From the IMG/VR virus record IMGVR_UViG_3300029442_000002, positions 1 to 64,000 of that record: a stretch of DNA of 64,000 nucleotides, one strand, 5' to 3'. The notes under the pieces are model-generated. The model did not search any database. It had not been told where the DNA came from and was given only the letters and a program-made list of their open reading frames with translations. This stretch comes from a virus. Shown here one piece after another: positions 1 to 9,400 of the stretch (positions within the stretch are counted from its first letter, which is position 1; every line of letters begins with the position of its first letter). The translations under genes and the position numbers were made by a program.

Positions 1-77
1 TTTAACAACAAAAGGCGTGGCGTATTGCATTGGTGTATCTGGTATTTGGTCACAAGAAATTATATTATCTCTTGCTG
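1..77 (+). repeat. Left arm of a perfect 77-bp inverted repeat
   Basis: These bases equal the reverse complement of 4214-4290 without mismatch, and the match runs off the window edge, so the true repeat may be longer. The repeat is coding in both places and lies inside two related open frames that diverge right after it. Confidence 0.95.
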
Positions 78-331
78 CTACAGCTATAACTACTCTACCT
101 GATGCTACAGGAATAACTAATAGCATTCGTAGGGTTATTTGTTTAAGTACTGCTGCGGGTACTTGTACGGTAAATACAACCGGTAGCCAAACTATTATTT
201 CTGCTACTGGTAGTGCTACTACTTTTAATTTAGCTGCTGGTACCACTGCGGTTCTTATGGCTGATTATGGTAGTTTGACACATCCTGTAAATTCTGCTGC
301 GGGATGGTTAAGATTGGCAGATAATCAATAG
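2..331 (+). CDS. Secreted-type hypothetical protein, 5' end outside window
   Basis: The frame is open from base 2, so the start lies upstream of the window. The first 25 or so codons are identical to part of the signal-peptide protein at 4140-4466. After CTTGCTG the sequence changes to a Thr/Ala/Gly-rich stretch that ends in WLRLADNQ. Low complexity and many small residues suggest a beta-rich surface or fibre-like segment. I do not recognise the family. It is either a paralog of the downstream gene or an alternative C-terminal cassette for it. Confidence 0.7.
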   Translation, partial: LTTKGVAYCIGVSGIWSQEIILSLAATAITTLPDATGITNSIRRVICLSTAAGTCTVNTTGSQTIISATGSATTFNLAAGTTAVLMADYGSLTHPVNSAAGWLRLADNQ

Positions 332-416
332 ATAGACGATATGAATGGGTTATATACTAGTACTAAAAATGTATGAAGATAAGTAAAATCGCAAATTGTG
401 TTAAAATATTTACTAA

Positions 417-1805
417 TTAGATTACAAGTCTCCAGTTTAAATTTGTATATTCTCCATCAACAGCTTTAACCCATTCATTTTCAACAAACTTATATTGTTT
501 TCCACTTATTAAATTAGTTACAACTTGTATAGATGAAATATTATTACTATCAAATACAACTATAAATTTAGTACCATCATATTCAATAATATCATTTCTA
601 TTAGCAATAGTTTCGTGTCCATTTATATTCCATCCAACAGACGATTCACTATCTGATATATTACCTAAACTGTTAAGTAATAAATATCTCTGCCCAAGTA
701 TTACATTAGGTAGGCCATTTATACCTGGTGCTACTCTAGTTGGATCTATTACAGCCGTTATTGCTGTCAAAGTATTAGCTGGCAAAGTATGGGTGTCAAC
801 ATTGAATAATAGAACAGTATCATCAGTTGGACTAATAGCAACAGTTCCAACTATTTCACTAGTTGGGTCAGTTTGATCAATCATTCTAAGTTGTGTGATT
901 CCATTTCGTATAGCACCATACTTATCAATACATGCACTCCATGAAGATAGATCTCCGGTAATAATTTGTGTTTGAATATCAGTAGGATCAGGAACAACAT
1001 TCACTGAATTATTTTTAACTAATTTAACTTCACTATTATTTAAAAATATTCCATAATTTTGAAATGTAATACATGGCCTAGTTCCAAGTAATAGATCATC
1101 TGATGAAACAAAGTCTGATAAATTTCCACGTGGATCAAAAATTCCTGCAATAATTTTTAATATAACACCCATCTTAGTTACTTTAGCTGGCATACTTAAC
1201 CAAACTGGTAATTCAAATTCAAGTGTAGAAATATCAATTTGATCTTCTGTACCTGCTGGAATAGATTTACTTGACCAAGTAGTACCAGTTAATCTCAATG
1301 TAGTTAAACTTGACCAATCCCAATAATTATCAGTACTTTGAATTTCAATACTTGGATTGAATAACACTAATACTTGTTCTAATATTTGAAATTTTTGATC
1401 TGTATTACTAGTCCAAATATCTGCTTTAACTGTTAAGGTATAAGGAGCAGGCATAATTCTTTCAACAGTATAAGCATTTCCTTGTTCGGGTAGATAACTA
1501 TCAGTTTCGGAATTATATTTTTTGGTACGTACAGACAGTCTTTCTGTAAAAGTAGGACTTTGTAGTCGATCTTGATCATATCTTATATTAGTAATATAAA
1601 TGCTTATTAATGGAGTACTTGAAATACTATTTTCACTATTTCGCTTGATGATAGTTGCAGCTTGTCTAGATGAATCTCCATAAGTAACTGGAATTTGTAG
1701 TAATGTTCCATCAGAATATTTCACTTGAAAGTTACTAAGTATTCTAATTATCTGTGTTAAAAAGCGGCGCAATTGTGCGTCATAAAAATAAGTTTCTAGG
1801 GCCAT
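417..1805 (-). CDS. 15: Tail sheath stabilizer / tail completion protein, T4 gp15-like
   Basis: The N-terminal 200 residues follow T4 gp15: an aromatic start (YFYDAQLRRF), then SNFQVKY, the IPVTYG segment, the NIRYD segment, and a helix with QKFQILEQVLVLFNPS. gp15 caps the contractile tail and joins it to the neck. At 462 aa it is much longer than T4 gp15 (272 aa). The extra C-terminal half ends in a small domain with NDIIEYDG and NWRLVI. It lies in one minus-strand block with the gp14-like gene, and a late promoter is just upstream. The role is inferred from motif order and neighbours. Confidence 0.8.
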   Translation of the reverse strand: MALETYFYDAQLRRFLTQIIRILSNFQVKYSDGTLLQIPVTYGDSSRQAATIIKRNSENSISSTPLISIYITNIRYDQDRLQSPTFTERLSVRTKKYNSETDSYLPEQGNAYTVERIMPAPYTLTVKADIWTSNTDQKFQILEQVLVLFNPSIEIQSTDNYWDWSSLTTLRLTGTTWSSKSIPAGTEDQIDISTLEFELPVWLSMPAKVTKMGVILKIIAGIFDPRGNLSDFVSSDDLLLGTRPCITFQNYGIFLNNSEVKLVKNNSVNVVPDPTDIQTQIITGDLSSWSACIDKYGAIRNGITQLRMIDQTDPTSEIVGTVAISPTDDTVLLFNVDTHTLPANTLTAITAVIDPTRVAPGINGLPNVILGQRYLLLNSLGNISDSESSVGWNINGHETIANRNDIIEYDGTKFIVVFDSNNISSIQVVTNLISGKQYKFVENEWVKAVDGEYTNLNWRLVI

Positions 1806-1810
1806 GCTTA

Positions 1811-1819
1811 TATTTATCA
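1811..1819 (-). promoter_or_regulatory. Late promoter element
   Basis: On the minus strand this reads TGATAAATA, 5 nt before the ATG of the gp15-like gene. It matches the motif seen ahead of other structural genes here and resembles the T4 late promoter TATAAATA. Confidence 0.6.
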
Positions 1820-1845
1820 GAAATTAAATACAAGGATTAGATGAT

Positions 1846-2481
1846 TTATATTGTTGCTGCTACAGTAAAGTAACTCAATTCTCCATCTGATGCTAGCGAA
1901 CCAAATGGTGTCATAATCTTTCCCATATAATCATACGGACCAACGAAAAAAGATCCCCAGAAAGCCGGAAGCGTGAAATTGCTGACAAACATACCATTAA
2001 TAGAGTACATATGTTTCTGCACAGCATCACAAATCTCTAGACGATAGACTCTAATTAATCCAGTATCTGAACGAAGTACTTGGTAAGTGCCCTTAGGGTT
2101 AACTAAATATTCCATGATTTCGTGTCCAAGTACATAAGCCGGCGGGATGTTCGATACTTTTATTTTGTCCATAAAGATCAATATAATCGGCTTGCCATAT
2201 GCATCCACAAGTCGTATAGCCACGTATCCTGTGTAATTCCACGATACATATTCAGTATCCATAATGCGAACTACTATCTCTCCAAAGCGCATGTCATTTT
2301 CGATTATAGTATAGCGAAGACTGGCTGTTATTCCCCATGCTGGGTAGAAATCTTGTGTGAGTTGTTTTTGTACTACATTTACAGCATCTGACCCGAGTTT
2401 AACAGTTCCAATATCCTGAACGACAATTGTATGTTGTGCAAATGCACTTAATACCAATAACATTAGCAAGGCTAGTTTCAT
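1846..2481 (-). CDS. Secreted protein with HExxE metallopeptidase-like motif
   Basis: Residues 1-15 form a signal peptide (KLALLMLLVLSAFAQ). Near residue 120 is GHEIMEYL followed by a NP turn, then LEICDAVQ, a YSINGMFVSNF segment and LPAFW. I recall this order (HExxE, E-x-CD, Y-x-I-x-G-x-x-VSxF, PA) from phage and bacterial proteins of unknown function that look like zinc peptidases. No activity is proven. It sits between the gp15-like and gp14-like genes, so it may be a virion-associated or exported protein. Confidence 0.6.
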   Translation of the reverse strand: MKLALLMLLVLSAFAQHTIVVQDIGTVKLGSDAVNVVQKQLTQDFYPAWGITASLRYTIIENDMRFGEIVVRIMDTEYVSWNYTGYVAIRLVDAYGKPIILIFMDKIKVSNIPPAYVLGHEIMEYLVNPKGTYQVLRSDTGLIRVYRLEICDAVQKHMYSINGMFVSNFTLPAFWGSFFVGPYDYMGKIMTPFGSLASDGELSYFTVAATI

Positions 2482-2546
2482 TTCTATACCGCTCCTAATT
2501 TAGATTTGTGATAATTATCACAAATAGTAGATTACACTAATATTTA

Positions 2547-3857
2547 TTAGAAATCTGCATCGGGTCGTAATAGTTTACTAAGAGATTGTTTGCTTGCTTC
2601 GATTTGCCCTGAATCATTTGTAAATGTATTATTATTGTTAATAAAAGTATCGCGTTGGGTCTGTCCTTCTCCATTTGTTAATGAAGTTCTAACAGAATCA
2701 GCACACTTAATCCAATGTGTGCCATTGAATTTAAATAGTCTATTTGGTAAAAAATCTAAGCGCAAGAAAAAATCTCCAGTAGTTGGACTAGAAGGAAAAC
2801 TAGTCCCACTCGTAGTATAATAATCATTTGGAGATTTACCATCTCCAACTAAGTATCCAGCTACAATTTCATCAGGACTGTCAGTTGGTTTAAGTGGTAA
2901 TGAATTTTTGTCTCCATCTAACATTGGAGGAATCCATAAACTTGAAGTATCATATCCACTTAGTGGGACAGCTTTTTCAGCTTCATCAATTACCGCATTA
3001 TTAATATTTAATTGTGTATTACCAATTCCTAATAAATCAGATAATGTTGAATTTGTTCCTGGTTGAATTTGTTGTAATATTTGTTTATATTCTTGACTAT
3101 CAACTAATGGAATAGCTTTAACTCTCCACAAATGAGGCCACCAAGTTGGACTATAGCCATTTGCACTTTTCATAGCATCTTGTATTACATAAAATCGTTT
3201 AAGTGCAACTGGTACAGTTTCATCTAATGAGTAAAAATCTTTCAAGTGAGGTAATTCTAATACATCTCCTGACATTAATTTTCGTCCAAGTTGTTGGACC
3301 ATAGTATTTAAATGAAATGTTATAAAAATTGTATCATTGGTTAAAAATAATCCAAATTGACTTAAATTAAAATCTAAATCTTGAACTTGATAAGAACCAC
3401 GCAATGTATATATTGAACTATCGTATTTTCTATCTCTATTTTCTAGTAACAGTAAATCTTGTATATTTTGTGCAGATTGATTTAAATAATTAGGTAATGT
3501 GGAATCATTAATATCACTAAACCATATTATAGTTCCAGAAGTTACTATTGATGTAGTTGATTGAGTAAGTGTAACAGTTGTTGGAGTTTTAACGCCAACT
3601 TTAGTAGTAGGTGGAATACCAATGCCAAAAACAAATTGCCCAATATTTATTGTAGATGTATCTGTAAAAGTTAATGTGGTACCAATTGTAGATTGATTAA
3701 CTGTAACTGTTAGAGATGTATTATTATTTTGAGGTCCAAGATACATATGAACATTCATATCGGTTGCGCCCATTGTGAATTGTTCATTGATTGATCTATC
3801 AAAAAATTTAAAATCGTCAGTCCGTTTTCCACCCTGCCAAAGCGAGATACGTGGCAT
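2547..3857 (-). CDS. 14: Neck protein, T4 gp14-like
   Basis: It sits between gp15-like and gp13-like genes, as gp14 does in T4. Residues 140-210 hold a segment with LRGSYQVQDLDFNLSQFGLF, then GDVLELPHLKD, which parallels the gp14 core (FGL, then GDLIYFP). An inserted Ser/Thr-rich beta segment lies near residues 45-115. C-terminal parts (GDFFLRLDFLPNRLFKFNG) resemble a domain common in related marine phages. At 436 aa it is longer than T4 gp14 (256 aa). An AGAGGAG ribosome site precedes the ATG. Confidence 0.65.
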   Translation of the reverse strand: MPRISLWQGGKRTDDFKFFDRSINEQFTMGATDMNVHMYLGPQNNNTSLTVTVNQSTIGTTLTFTDTSTINIGQFVFGIGIPPTTKVGVKTPTTVTLTQSTTSIVTSGTIIWFSDINDSTLPNYLNQSAQNIQDLLLLENRDRKYDSSIYTLRGSYQVQDLDFNLSQFGLFLTNDTIFITFHLNTMVQQLGRKLMSGDVLELPHLKDFYSLDETVPVALKRFYVIQDAMKSANGYSPTWWPHLWRVKAIPLVDSQEYKQILQQIQPGTNSTLSDLLGIGNTQLNINNAVIDEAEKAVPLSGYDTSSLWIPPMLDGDKNSLPLKPTDSPDEIVAGYLVGDGKSPNDYYTTSGTSFPSSPTTGDFFLRLDFLPNRLFKFNGTHWIKCADSVRTSLTNGEGQTQRDTFINNNNTFTNDSGQIEASKQSLSKLLRPDADF

Positions 3858-3884
3858 ATTATAAATTACTCCTCTATTACTATA

Positions 3885-3893
3885 TATTTATCA
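3885..3893 (-). promoter_or_regulatory. Late promoter element
   Basis: It reads TGATAAATA on the minus strand, about 28 nt ahead of the gp14-like start, and would drive the block of gp14-like, secreted protein and gp15-like genes. Confidence 0.6.
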
Positions 3894-3903
3894 TATAAAT
3901 GTT

Positions 3904-4008
3904 TTAAATGAAACAGATAATTGTAAGAGGTAAGAACATCCCTAACGGGAGTTTGGTCTGGGCCGGCGCGGTTACGGCCGTGACAAAAAGAATGAGGAAA
4001 AGTTTCAC
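3904..4008 (-). pseudogene. Short signal-peptide ORF fragment in a GC-richer patch
   Basis: A GTG start with a strong AAAGGAG site opens a 34-codon frame. Its first 17 residues form a good signal peptide (KLFLILFVTAVTAPAQT), then it ends in AT-rich sequence. The surrounding 3904-4213 is visibly richer in G+C than the phage. It looks like the 5' end of a foreign secreted-protein gene cut short. It may not be expressed. Confidence 0.3.
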
Positions 4009-4139
4009 GATTACTCCTTTGGTGAACGTTTTTCTATATTTCATCTCGCGAAATAACACAAAAAAGATGGCCTGGCGGCAGATGCTCAGGTACCGTACTC
4101 CGTATTTACGGTGGCTATGGAACGATCACCTTGCGTAAT

Positions 4140-4466
4140 TCAATTCGCCCAAACGTAGCCGTACCGTTTGCGTGCAATTGATGTTCCATCAGATAGCTCA
4201 GTACTTGCATGACCAGCAAGAGATAATATAATTTCTTGTGACCAAATACCAGATACACCAATGCAATACGCCACGCCTTTTGTTGTTAAATTGGTATGCC
4301 AATCCATATATGGAGTGCATGGACCACTTGCAGATCCAATGATTTTTGTCATTGAAATTTTTGAATTGACAATTTTTGATTGCTCAAATGAACCAGATGT
4401 TATTGCTTCATATTTTTCTTGTGAATATAATGTCGATATAGCCAGTAATAAAATTATAAATCTCAT
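4140..4466 (-). CDS. Secreted hypothetical protein with replaced C terminus
   Basis: The ATG at 4466 follows AAAAAGGAAAAT and starts a signal peptide (RFIILLLAISTLYSQ). The middle holds PCTPYMDWHTNLTTKG and then a stretch identical to the gene at the window start. After LSLAG the frame continues for about 23 residues in GC-richer sequence and stops. The ending looks unlike the partner copy (TAITTLPDATG), so the gene is either truncated by foreign DNA or carries one of two exchangeable ends. Function unknown. Confidence 0.6.
   Translation of the reverse strand: MRFIILLLAISTLYSQEKYEAITSGSFEQSKIVNSKISMTKIIGSASGPCTPYMDWHTNLTTKGVAYCIGVSGIWSQEIILSLAGHASTELSDGTSIARKRYGYVWAN
4214..4290 (-). repeat. 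Right arm of the 77-bp perfect inverted repeat
   Basis: It is the exact reverse complement of 1-77. The two arms enclose 4.1 kb holding the gp15-like, secreted protein and gp14-like genes. Confidence 0.95.
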
Positions 4467-4495
4467 ATTTTCCTTTTTAGTAATCAAGTACTATA

Positions 4496-4519
4496 TATTT
4501 ATCATAGTTATGATAAATA
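4496..4519. promoter_or_regulatory. Back-to-back late promoters in a perfect palindrome
   Basis: TATTTATCATA and TATGATAAATA are 11-bp arms separated by GT. Each strand therefore carries a TGATAAATA element, one facing the secreted protein at 4466 and one facing gp13 at 4525. Confidence 0.65.
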
Positions 4520-4524
4520 ATTAT

Positions 4525-5286
4525 ATGGCTACTCTCGACAGCAAAAAACAAGAAATCTTTGAATATGTATTAGATAAACTGGGACGAGGAATGGTAGACG
4601 TAGAACTCGATCCATCCCATTTAGAGATGGCATATAAAAAAGCGATACGTACTTACAGAGGCCGTGCTTCAAATGCAGAAGAAGAATCGTATGTATTCTT
4701 AGATGTTGTAAAAGATGTACAAGATTATATATTACCTGAAGAAGTATCCACAGTTAGACAAATTTTTAGACGTACAATAGGTGCAACTGGAGAAAATGCA
4801 GGTGATAGCTTTGAACCATTCCAAGCTAGTTTCGTTTCATCTTATTTACTTACTGCGGCAAATGGCATGTCTGGGTCATTACTAACTTTTGATTTATATA
4901 AACAGTTTCAAACGTTGACAGCAATGATGTTTGGAGCACATGTTTTATTCACATTTAATCCAGTAACTAAAAAATTATCTTTGGTAAGAAGACCAACTGG
5001 TGATTTAGAAAGAATGATGTTATGGGTATATAATATGAAGCCAGAAATTTACTTAGTATCTGATCCTAAAATAGTAAATTGGATAATGGATTATACTTAC
5101 TCAACATCTAAATTTACATTAGGCGAAGCAAGAAGTAAGTTTAATCAAATCAATGGACCACAAGGTGGAACATCTTTAAATGGTAATGACTTAAAAGCCG
5201 AAGCCAAAGAAGAAATTGCATTGTTAATGGAAGATTTGAGAAACTTAGTTGATAATTCTGCCCCACTATCTTTTATTATTGGATAA
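4525..5286 (+). CDS. 13: Neck protein, T4 gp13-like
   Basis: The start MATLDSKKQ is 5 nt after the late promoter; an in-frame ATG at 4510 lies inside it. The 253-aa protein has an N-terminal helical part with LEMAYKKAIRTYR and ends with the gp13 signature GEARSKF, then GPQGGTSLNG and a helical tail. gp13 and gp14 form the neck complex that closes the filled head. Divergent pairing with the gp14/gp15 block supports the call. Confidence 0.8.
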   Translation: MATLDSKKQEIFEYVLDKLGRGMVDVELDPSHLEMAYKKAIRTYRGRASNAEEESYVFLDVVKDVQDYILPEEVSTVRQIFRRTIGATGENAGDSFEPFQASFVSSYLLTAANGMSGSLLTFDLYKQFQTLTAMMFGAHVLFTFNPVTKKLSLVRRPTGDLERMMLWVYNMKPEIYLVSDPKIVNWIMDYTYSTSKFTLGEARSKFNQINGPQGGTSLNGNDLKAEAKEEIALLMEDLRNLVDNSAPLSFIIG

Positions 5287-5287
5287 G

Positions 5288-5316
5288 TTGAGTATTATCA
5301 CAAAATATGTTATACT
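5288..5316 (+). promoter_or_regulatory. Sigma70-type early promoter, leaderless
   Basis: TTGAGT and TATACT are separated by 17 nt. The -10 box ends 6 nt before the ATG of the kinase gene, so transcription should begin at or next to the start codon. Confidence 0.65.
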
Positions 5317-5322
5317 AAATTA

Positions 5323-6006
5323 ATGAACTTATATGGAATAGTTGGATTTGCTGGCTCTGGTAAAGATACTGTTGCAAATTACCTATGTGAAAAATACAGA
5401 CACAAAAAAGTAACATTTGCTGGACCAATCAAAGACATGTTAAGTGTATTATTTGGGTGGGATCGTGCGTTAATTGAAGGCGATACCACCAAGAGTAGAC
5501 TTTGGCGCGAAGAAGTAGATGAATGGTGGTCAAAAAAACTAAATATACCAAATTTTACACCAAGATGGGCTATGCAGCACCTTGGGACAGAAATAATTCG
5601 TAAAAATTTTAATGATGATTTATGGGTATCATTGGCCGAGCGTACTTTTTTAAAATTTGATATAGATGATAACATAATTATAAGCGATTGTAGACACCCA
5701 AAAGAGTTTGAATTAATTTCTAAATATAATGGTAAACTTATAAAAGTTATTAGGAACTCGGCAGCTAACGCATGGGATAAGTTAGCTGAATATCAAAATT
5801 TAGCTGACGAAGTTACATTAAAGAAAATGAATGATGAGAAACGCACTATGCAGCATTTATTTCCATATGTTCATAATTCTGAGTGGGCATGGGTTGGTAG
5901 GAAAACTGATTACATAATTACAAATTTTGGAACAGTAGATCAACTACACAACGAAATAGATAAGTTTATTTTTTCTGAATTTGCAGTATCTAAAAATCAG
6001 CACTAA
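5323..6006 (+). CDS. 1: Deoxynucleoside monophosphate kinase, T4 gene 1-like
   Basis: Residues 8-16 form the Walker A loop GFAGSGKDT. It is followed by a segment with FAGPIKD, as in T4 gp1, then a lid-like region, MQHLGTEIIRKNF and IISDCRHPKEFE. The 227-aa length matches the family. The enzyme phosphorylates dNMPs in the cytoplasm for phage DNA synthesis. Its last 17 bases overlap the minus-strand gene at 5990. Confidence 0.85.
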   Translation: MNLYGIVGFAGSGKDTVANYLCEKYRHKKVTFAGPIKDMLSVLFGWDRALIEGDTTKSRLWREEVDEWWSKKLNIPNFTPRWAMQHLGTEIIRKNFNDDLWVSLAERTFLKFDIDDNIIISDCRHPKEFELISKYNGKLIKVIRNSAANAWDKLAEYQNLADEVTLKKMNDEKRTMQHLFPYVHNSEWAWVGRKTDYIITNFGTVDQLHNEIDKFIFSEFAVSKNQH

Positions 6007-6331
6007 TTCTATTATCAATCCACGGTAATCCTAGACTAAGTTCTATATTACAATTTGAACATACTGTTTGTAAATTATTACGTTGAACGTTTGACATTTT
6101 GTTGTCTTTATAATATACAGTAAATACTTGAGCGTATCTACTTGTGTGTCCACATCTATCACATTTTAATTTTTTCTTATAACCTGATTGTTGCCATTTT
6201 GTAATAGAAGGTTTTATTTTCGAGTCTTTCATACATTGCAAACATTTACTTCTATAATATATTTTTCCATCTCGTAAATAATTAATTGCTTGTGGACGGA
6301 TATTACATATTTTACAAATTGGTCTGTTCAT
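5990..6331 (-). CDS. Small HNH-like zinc protein
   Basis: The ATG at 6331 lies just after a late promoter; a TTG 15 bases upstream lies inside that promoter. The 113 aa carry CKIC and CLQC, then CDRCGH and a late CSNC pair around a QVFTVYYKDNKMSNVQRNN stretch. I recall similar small proteins in marine T4-like phages, where they look like HNH nucleases (H replaced by Y here). Cleavage activity is uncertain. It overlaps the kinase gene tail to tail. Confidence 0.6.
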   Translation of the reverse strand: MNRPICKICNIRPQAINYLRDGKIYYRSKCLQCMKDSKIKPSITKWQQSGYKKKLKCDRCGHTSRYAQVFTVYYKDNKMSNVQRNNLQTVCSNCNIELSLGLPWIDNRISADF

Positions 6332-6336
6332 AAAAA

Positions 6337-6345
6337 TATTTATCA
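6337..6345 (-). promoter_or_regulatory. Late promoter element
   Basis: It reads TGATAAATA on the minus strand, 5 nt before the ATG of the HNH-like gene. Confidence 0.55.
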
Positions 6346-6429
6346 AAAACCTTTAAAGGTCAACCTATCTTCGTTAAGACGCTACTTTTTGGACATTTGC
6401 GCTAAATAATACGTAAGGAGATATATTAT

Positions 6430-9400
6430 ATGGCACTTGTTTCAGCAGGCGTTCAAGTATCTATTGTAGATGAAAGTACTTATTCGATTTCTACACTTGG
6501 TACAACACCTCTGGTTGTAGTTGCAACTTCCGAAAATAAATCTAATCCATCAGGTAATTTAGCCGCATATACAACAGCAGCTAATGCTGGAGAAGTATTT
6601 TTGGTTACTTCACAGAGAGAATTAGTAACAAATTACGGACAACCAGAATTTTTAGTTAGCAATGGTACTCCAGTACATGGATATGAATTAAATGAATATG
6701 GTTTATATGCAGCTTATAGCGCACTAGGTGTTAGTAATGCAGCCTATGTATTAAGAGCTGATTTAGATTTAAACCAACTTTCAAGCAGCTTGGTTCAACC
6801 ATCAGGACCCCCAGCTAATGCTACTTTATGGCTAGACACTGTTAATTCTAAATTTGGTATGTTAGAATGGAATAGTTCAACTGGTTTTAGAGAGATTAAC
6901 ACTTCTAGAATTAGTGGTGATGGAAAATTATTCGTAATTACATCAACAAATCAGATTAGTGGTAATGAACCTGTTACAAATATTGGTAAACAAGGTGACT
7001 ACGCTATTGATGCAACAAATATTGATAACCCTGCATTTTATAAAAATGCTAGTGGATGGGTAGAAGTTGGATCTGCAGATTGGGAAATGAGTTGGCCAAC
7101 AGTATCAGGTACTTCAACATATACACATTCTTCAACTAACGTAACTTTTACAATTACAGGAGCTTCATCTGGTTCTCACGTAATTACTGTTCGAAACGGT
7201 AATACAGTATCAAATATTGCGGCTACTATTAACACAGCGGCTATTACAGGTATTACAGCTAGTGTAACTACAGCTGGTTACTTACAAATATTTTCAAATA
7301 GCGTTGCTTCTCCAATTACTTTATCAAGTTCTTCATCTATTTTAACAAGTCTTGGTATTCCAAATGGTGGTGGATCTTTCAGCTGTCCAAAATACATAGC
7401 AAGCAAGCATACACAAGTTCCGGCTGGTGGTGCATGGTCAGCTAATGGTTCAGATCCTAGACCAACAGGTAGTATTTGGTTCAAAACTACTAGCCCAAAC
7501 AACGGAGCTAGTATTAAAGTAAATAGATATTCATCTGCTACACAAACTTGGACTAGTTTGACAACTCCAATTTTCCCTAGCGATGTAGCTATTATTAATG
7601 ATCCAGTATATGGAGATCCAAGTGGCGGTGGATTAGGTATTCCTGCATCTTCAACATATATTCAATCATCTATTACAACAGATGTAACAACTTCTCAACC
7701 ATTATATACTTTTAAGTTATTTGATCGTGTTGCTGGAGTATCAAGCGTTACTGGTTCAACAGTAAGTCCTACTTTCGTTAACGCAAGTAACGTTATACCT
7801 AAGACTTATACATTTACATTAAGTGCAAGTACATTACAATCTGGATCATGGGCAATGAGTTCACCTACAACAGTTAGTTTTACTGTTGGAAATAGTGCAA
7901 CTGCTAATGCAGGCGTAATTATTACTGCTATTAATAATGCTGGACTTGTAAACGTCAACGCAGAATTAACACCAGCCAACAAAGTTAAAATTACACATGC
8001 TGCTGGTGGCGTTATGGAACTACATGATGGTGCTAATACTCCATTAACAGTGTCTGGTATTACTATTTCAAGTACAGGTGCTCGTGAGAGTGATGTTAAT
8101 GCTGGTAATATTTGGATAAGCAACTGGAGACCAGCACTTTATACTGTTGGTAGTTCTCAACCAACAGCTGATCCGCTAAATGGTACTTATTGGTACTATA
8201 ATAACACTGTAGAATATGATATTCTTATTAACAATGGTGCTGCATGGAAAGGATATTTACTTGGTGGAACAGATGCCAGGGGATATACACTTTCTTTAAC
8301 AGATCCAGCAGGTCCAATTGTTAGTGCTAGTATGCCTACTTCAAATAGTGCTGGAGATCCTTTAGTTGGTGGCGATCTTTGGGTTAATACAAGTGATTTT
8401 GAAAATTTCCCAAGAATTTATCGCTACAATGATATTTCAACAACATGGATTTTAATTGATAACACAGACCATACTTCAGAAAATGGTATTATATTTGCTG
8501 ATGCTAGATGGGATGGATCAGGAACAGTAGATCCAATCACTGATCCTCTACCAACAATTGCAAGCTTACTAAACAGTAACTATGTAGATAGTGATTGTCC
8601 AAGTTATGCTTTATATCCAAAAGGAACATTACTTTTCAACACTCGCAGATCAGGAATGAACGTAAAGCAATTCGCAGTTAATTATTTTCCAGCAGGCGGA
8701 CCAGCAGTAACAAGTACTTGGGTTTCCGCTAGTGGTAATGATTCAAACGGTGTTGCATATCTTGGACGTAGAGCCCAACGTGCTATTGTTGTATCCAAAA
8801 TGGCTTCAGCAGTTCTTGCTAATACACAACTATTAGAAGAAACACGCGACTTCAACATTATTTGCGCTCCTGGATATCCAGAGTTAGGTAATGTATTAAC
8901 TCAATTAAATGTTAATAGAAAAGAAACAGCTTTTGTCTTACTTGATACACCAATGAGATTAGCTGCTACTAGCAATAATTTATTAGCATATGGTAGTAAT
9001 TTAGGTGTAGCTGATGGAACAGATGCTGCGGCCGGTGATGCTCTAATTAATTACGAGTATTCAGCAGCTTATTATCCAAGTGGTTATACACAGAGTTTGG
9101 CAGGTGACTTCGTAGTTGTTCCTCCAACACACATGGCTTTACGTACAATAATTAGAAGTGATCAAAAGAGTTATCCGTGGTTTGCACCAGCTGGAACACG
9201 TCGTGGTACAGTTGATAATGTAAGTGCAATTGGTTATATTGACGGACAAACTGGATCATTTAAGAGTATTGGTGTAAATAACGGATTACGCGATGCATTG
9301 TATCAAGGTAAAGTTAATCCAATTACATTCTTAACTAATTCAGGTATTACAATTTACGGCCAAAAGACAAGATCAGCAAATACTAGTGCATTAGACAGAG

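Noticed and set aside
3908-4138. 76-aa plus-strand open frame
   Set aside because: It is antisense to the GC-richer patch, has no ribosome site and no protein-like pattern; the minus-strand signal-peptide frame is more convincing.
4261-4524. Upstream extension of the gp13 frame
   Set aside because: It is antisense to the secreted protein gene; the late promoter and MATLDSKKQ start lie at 4509-4525.
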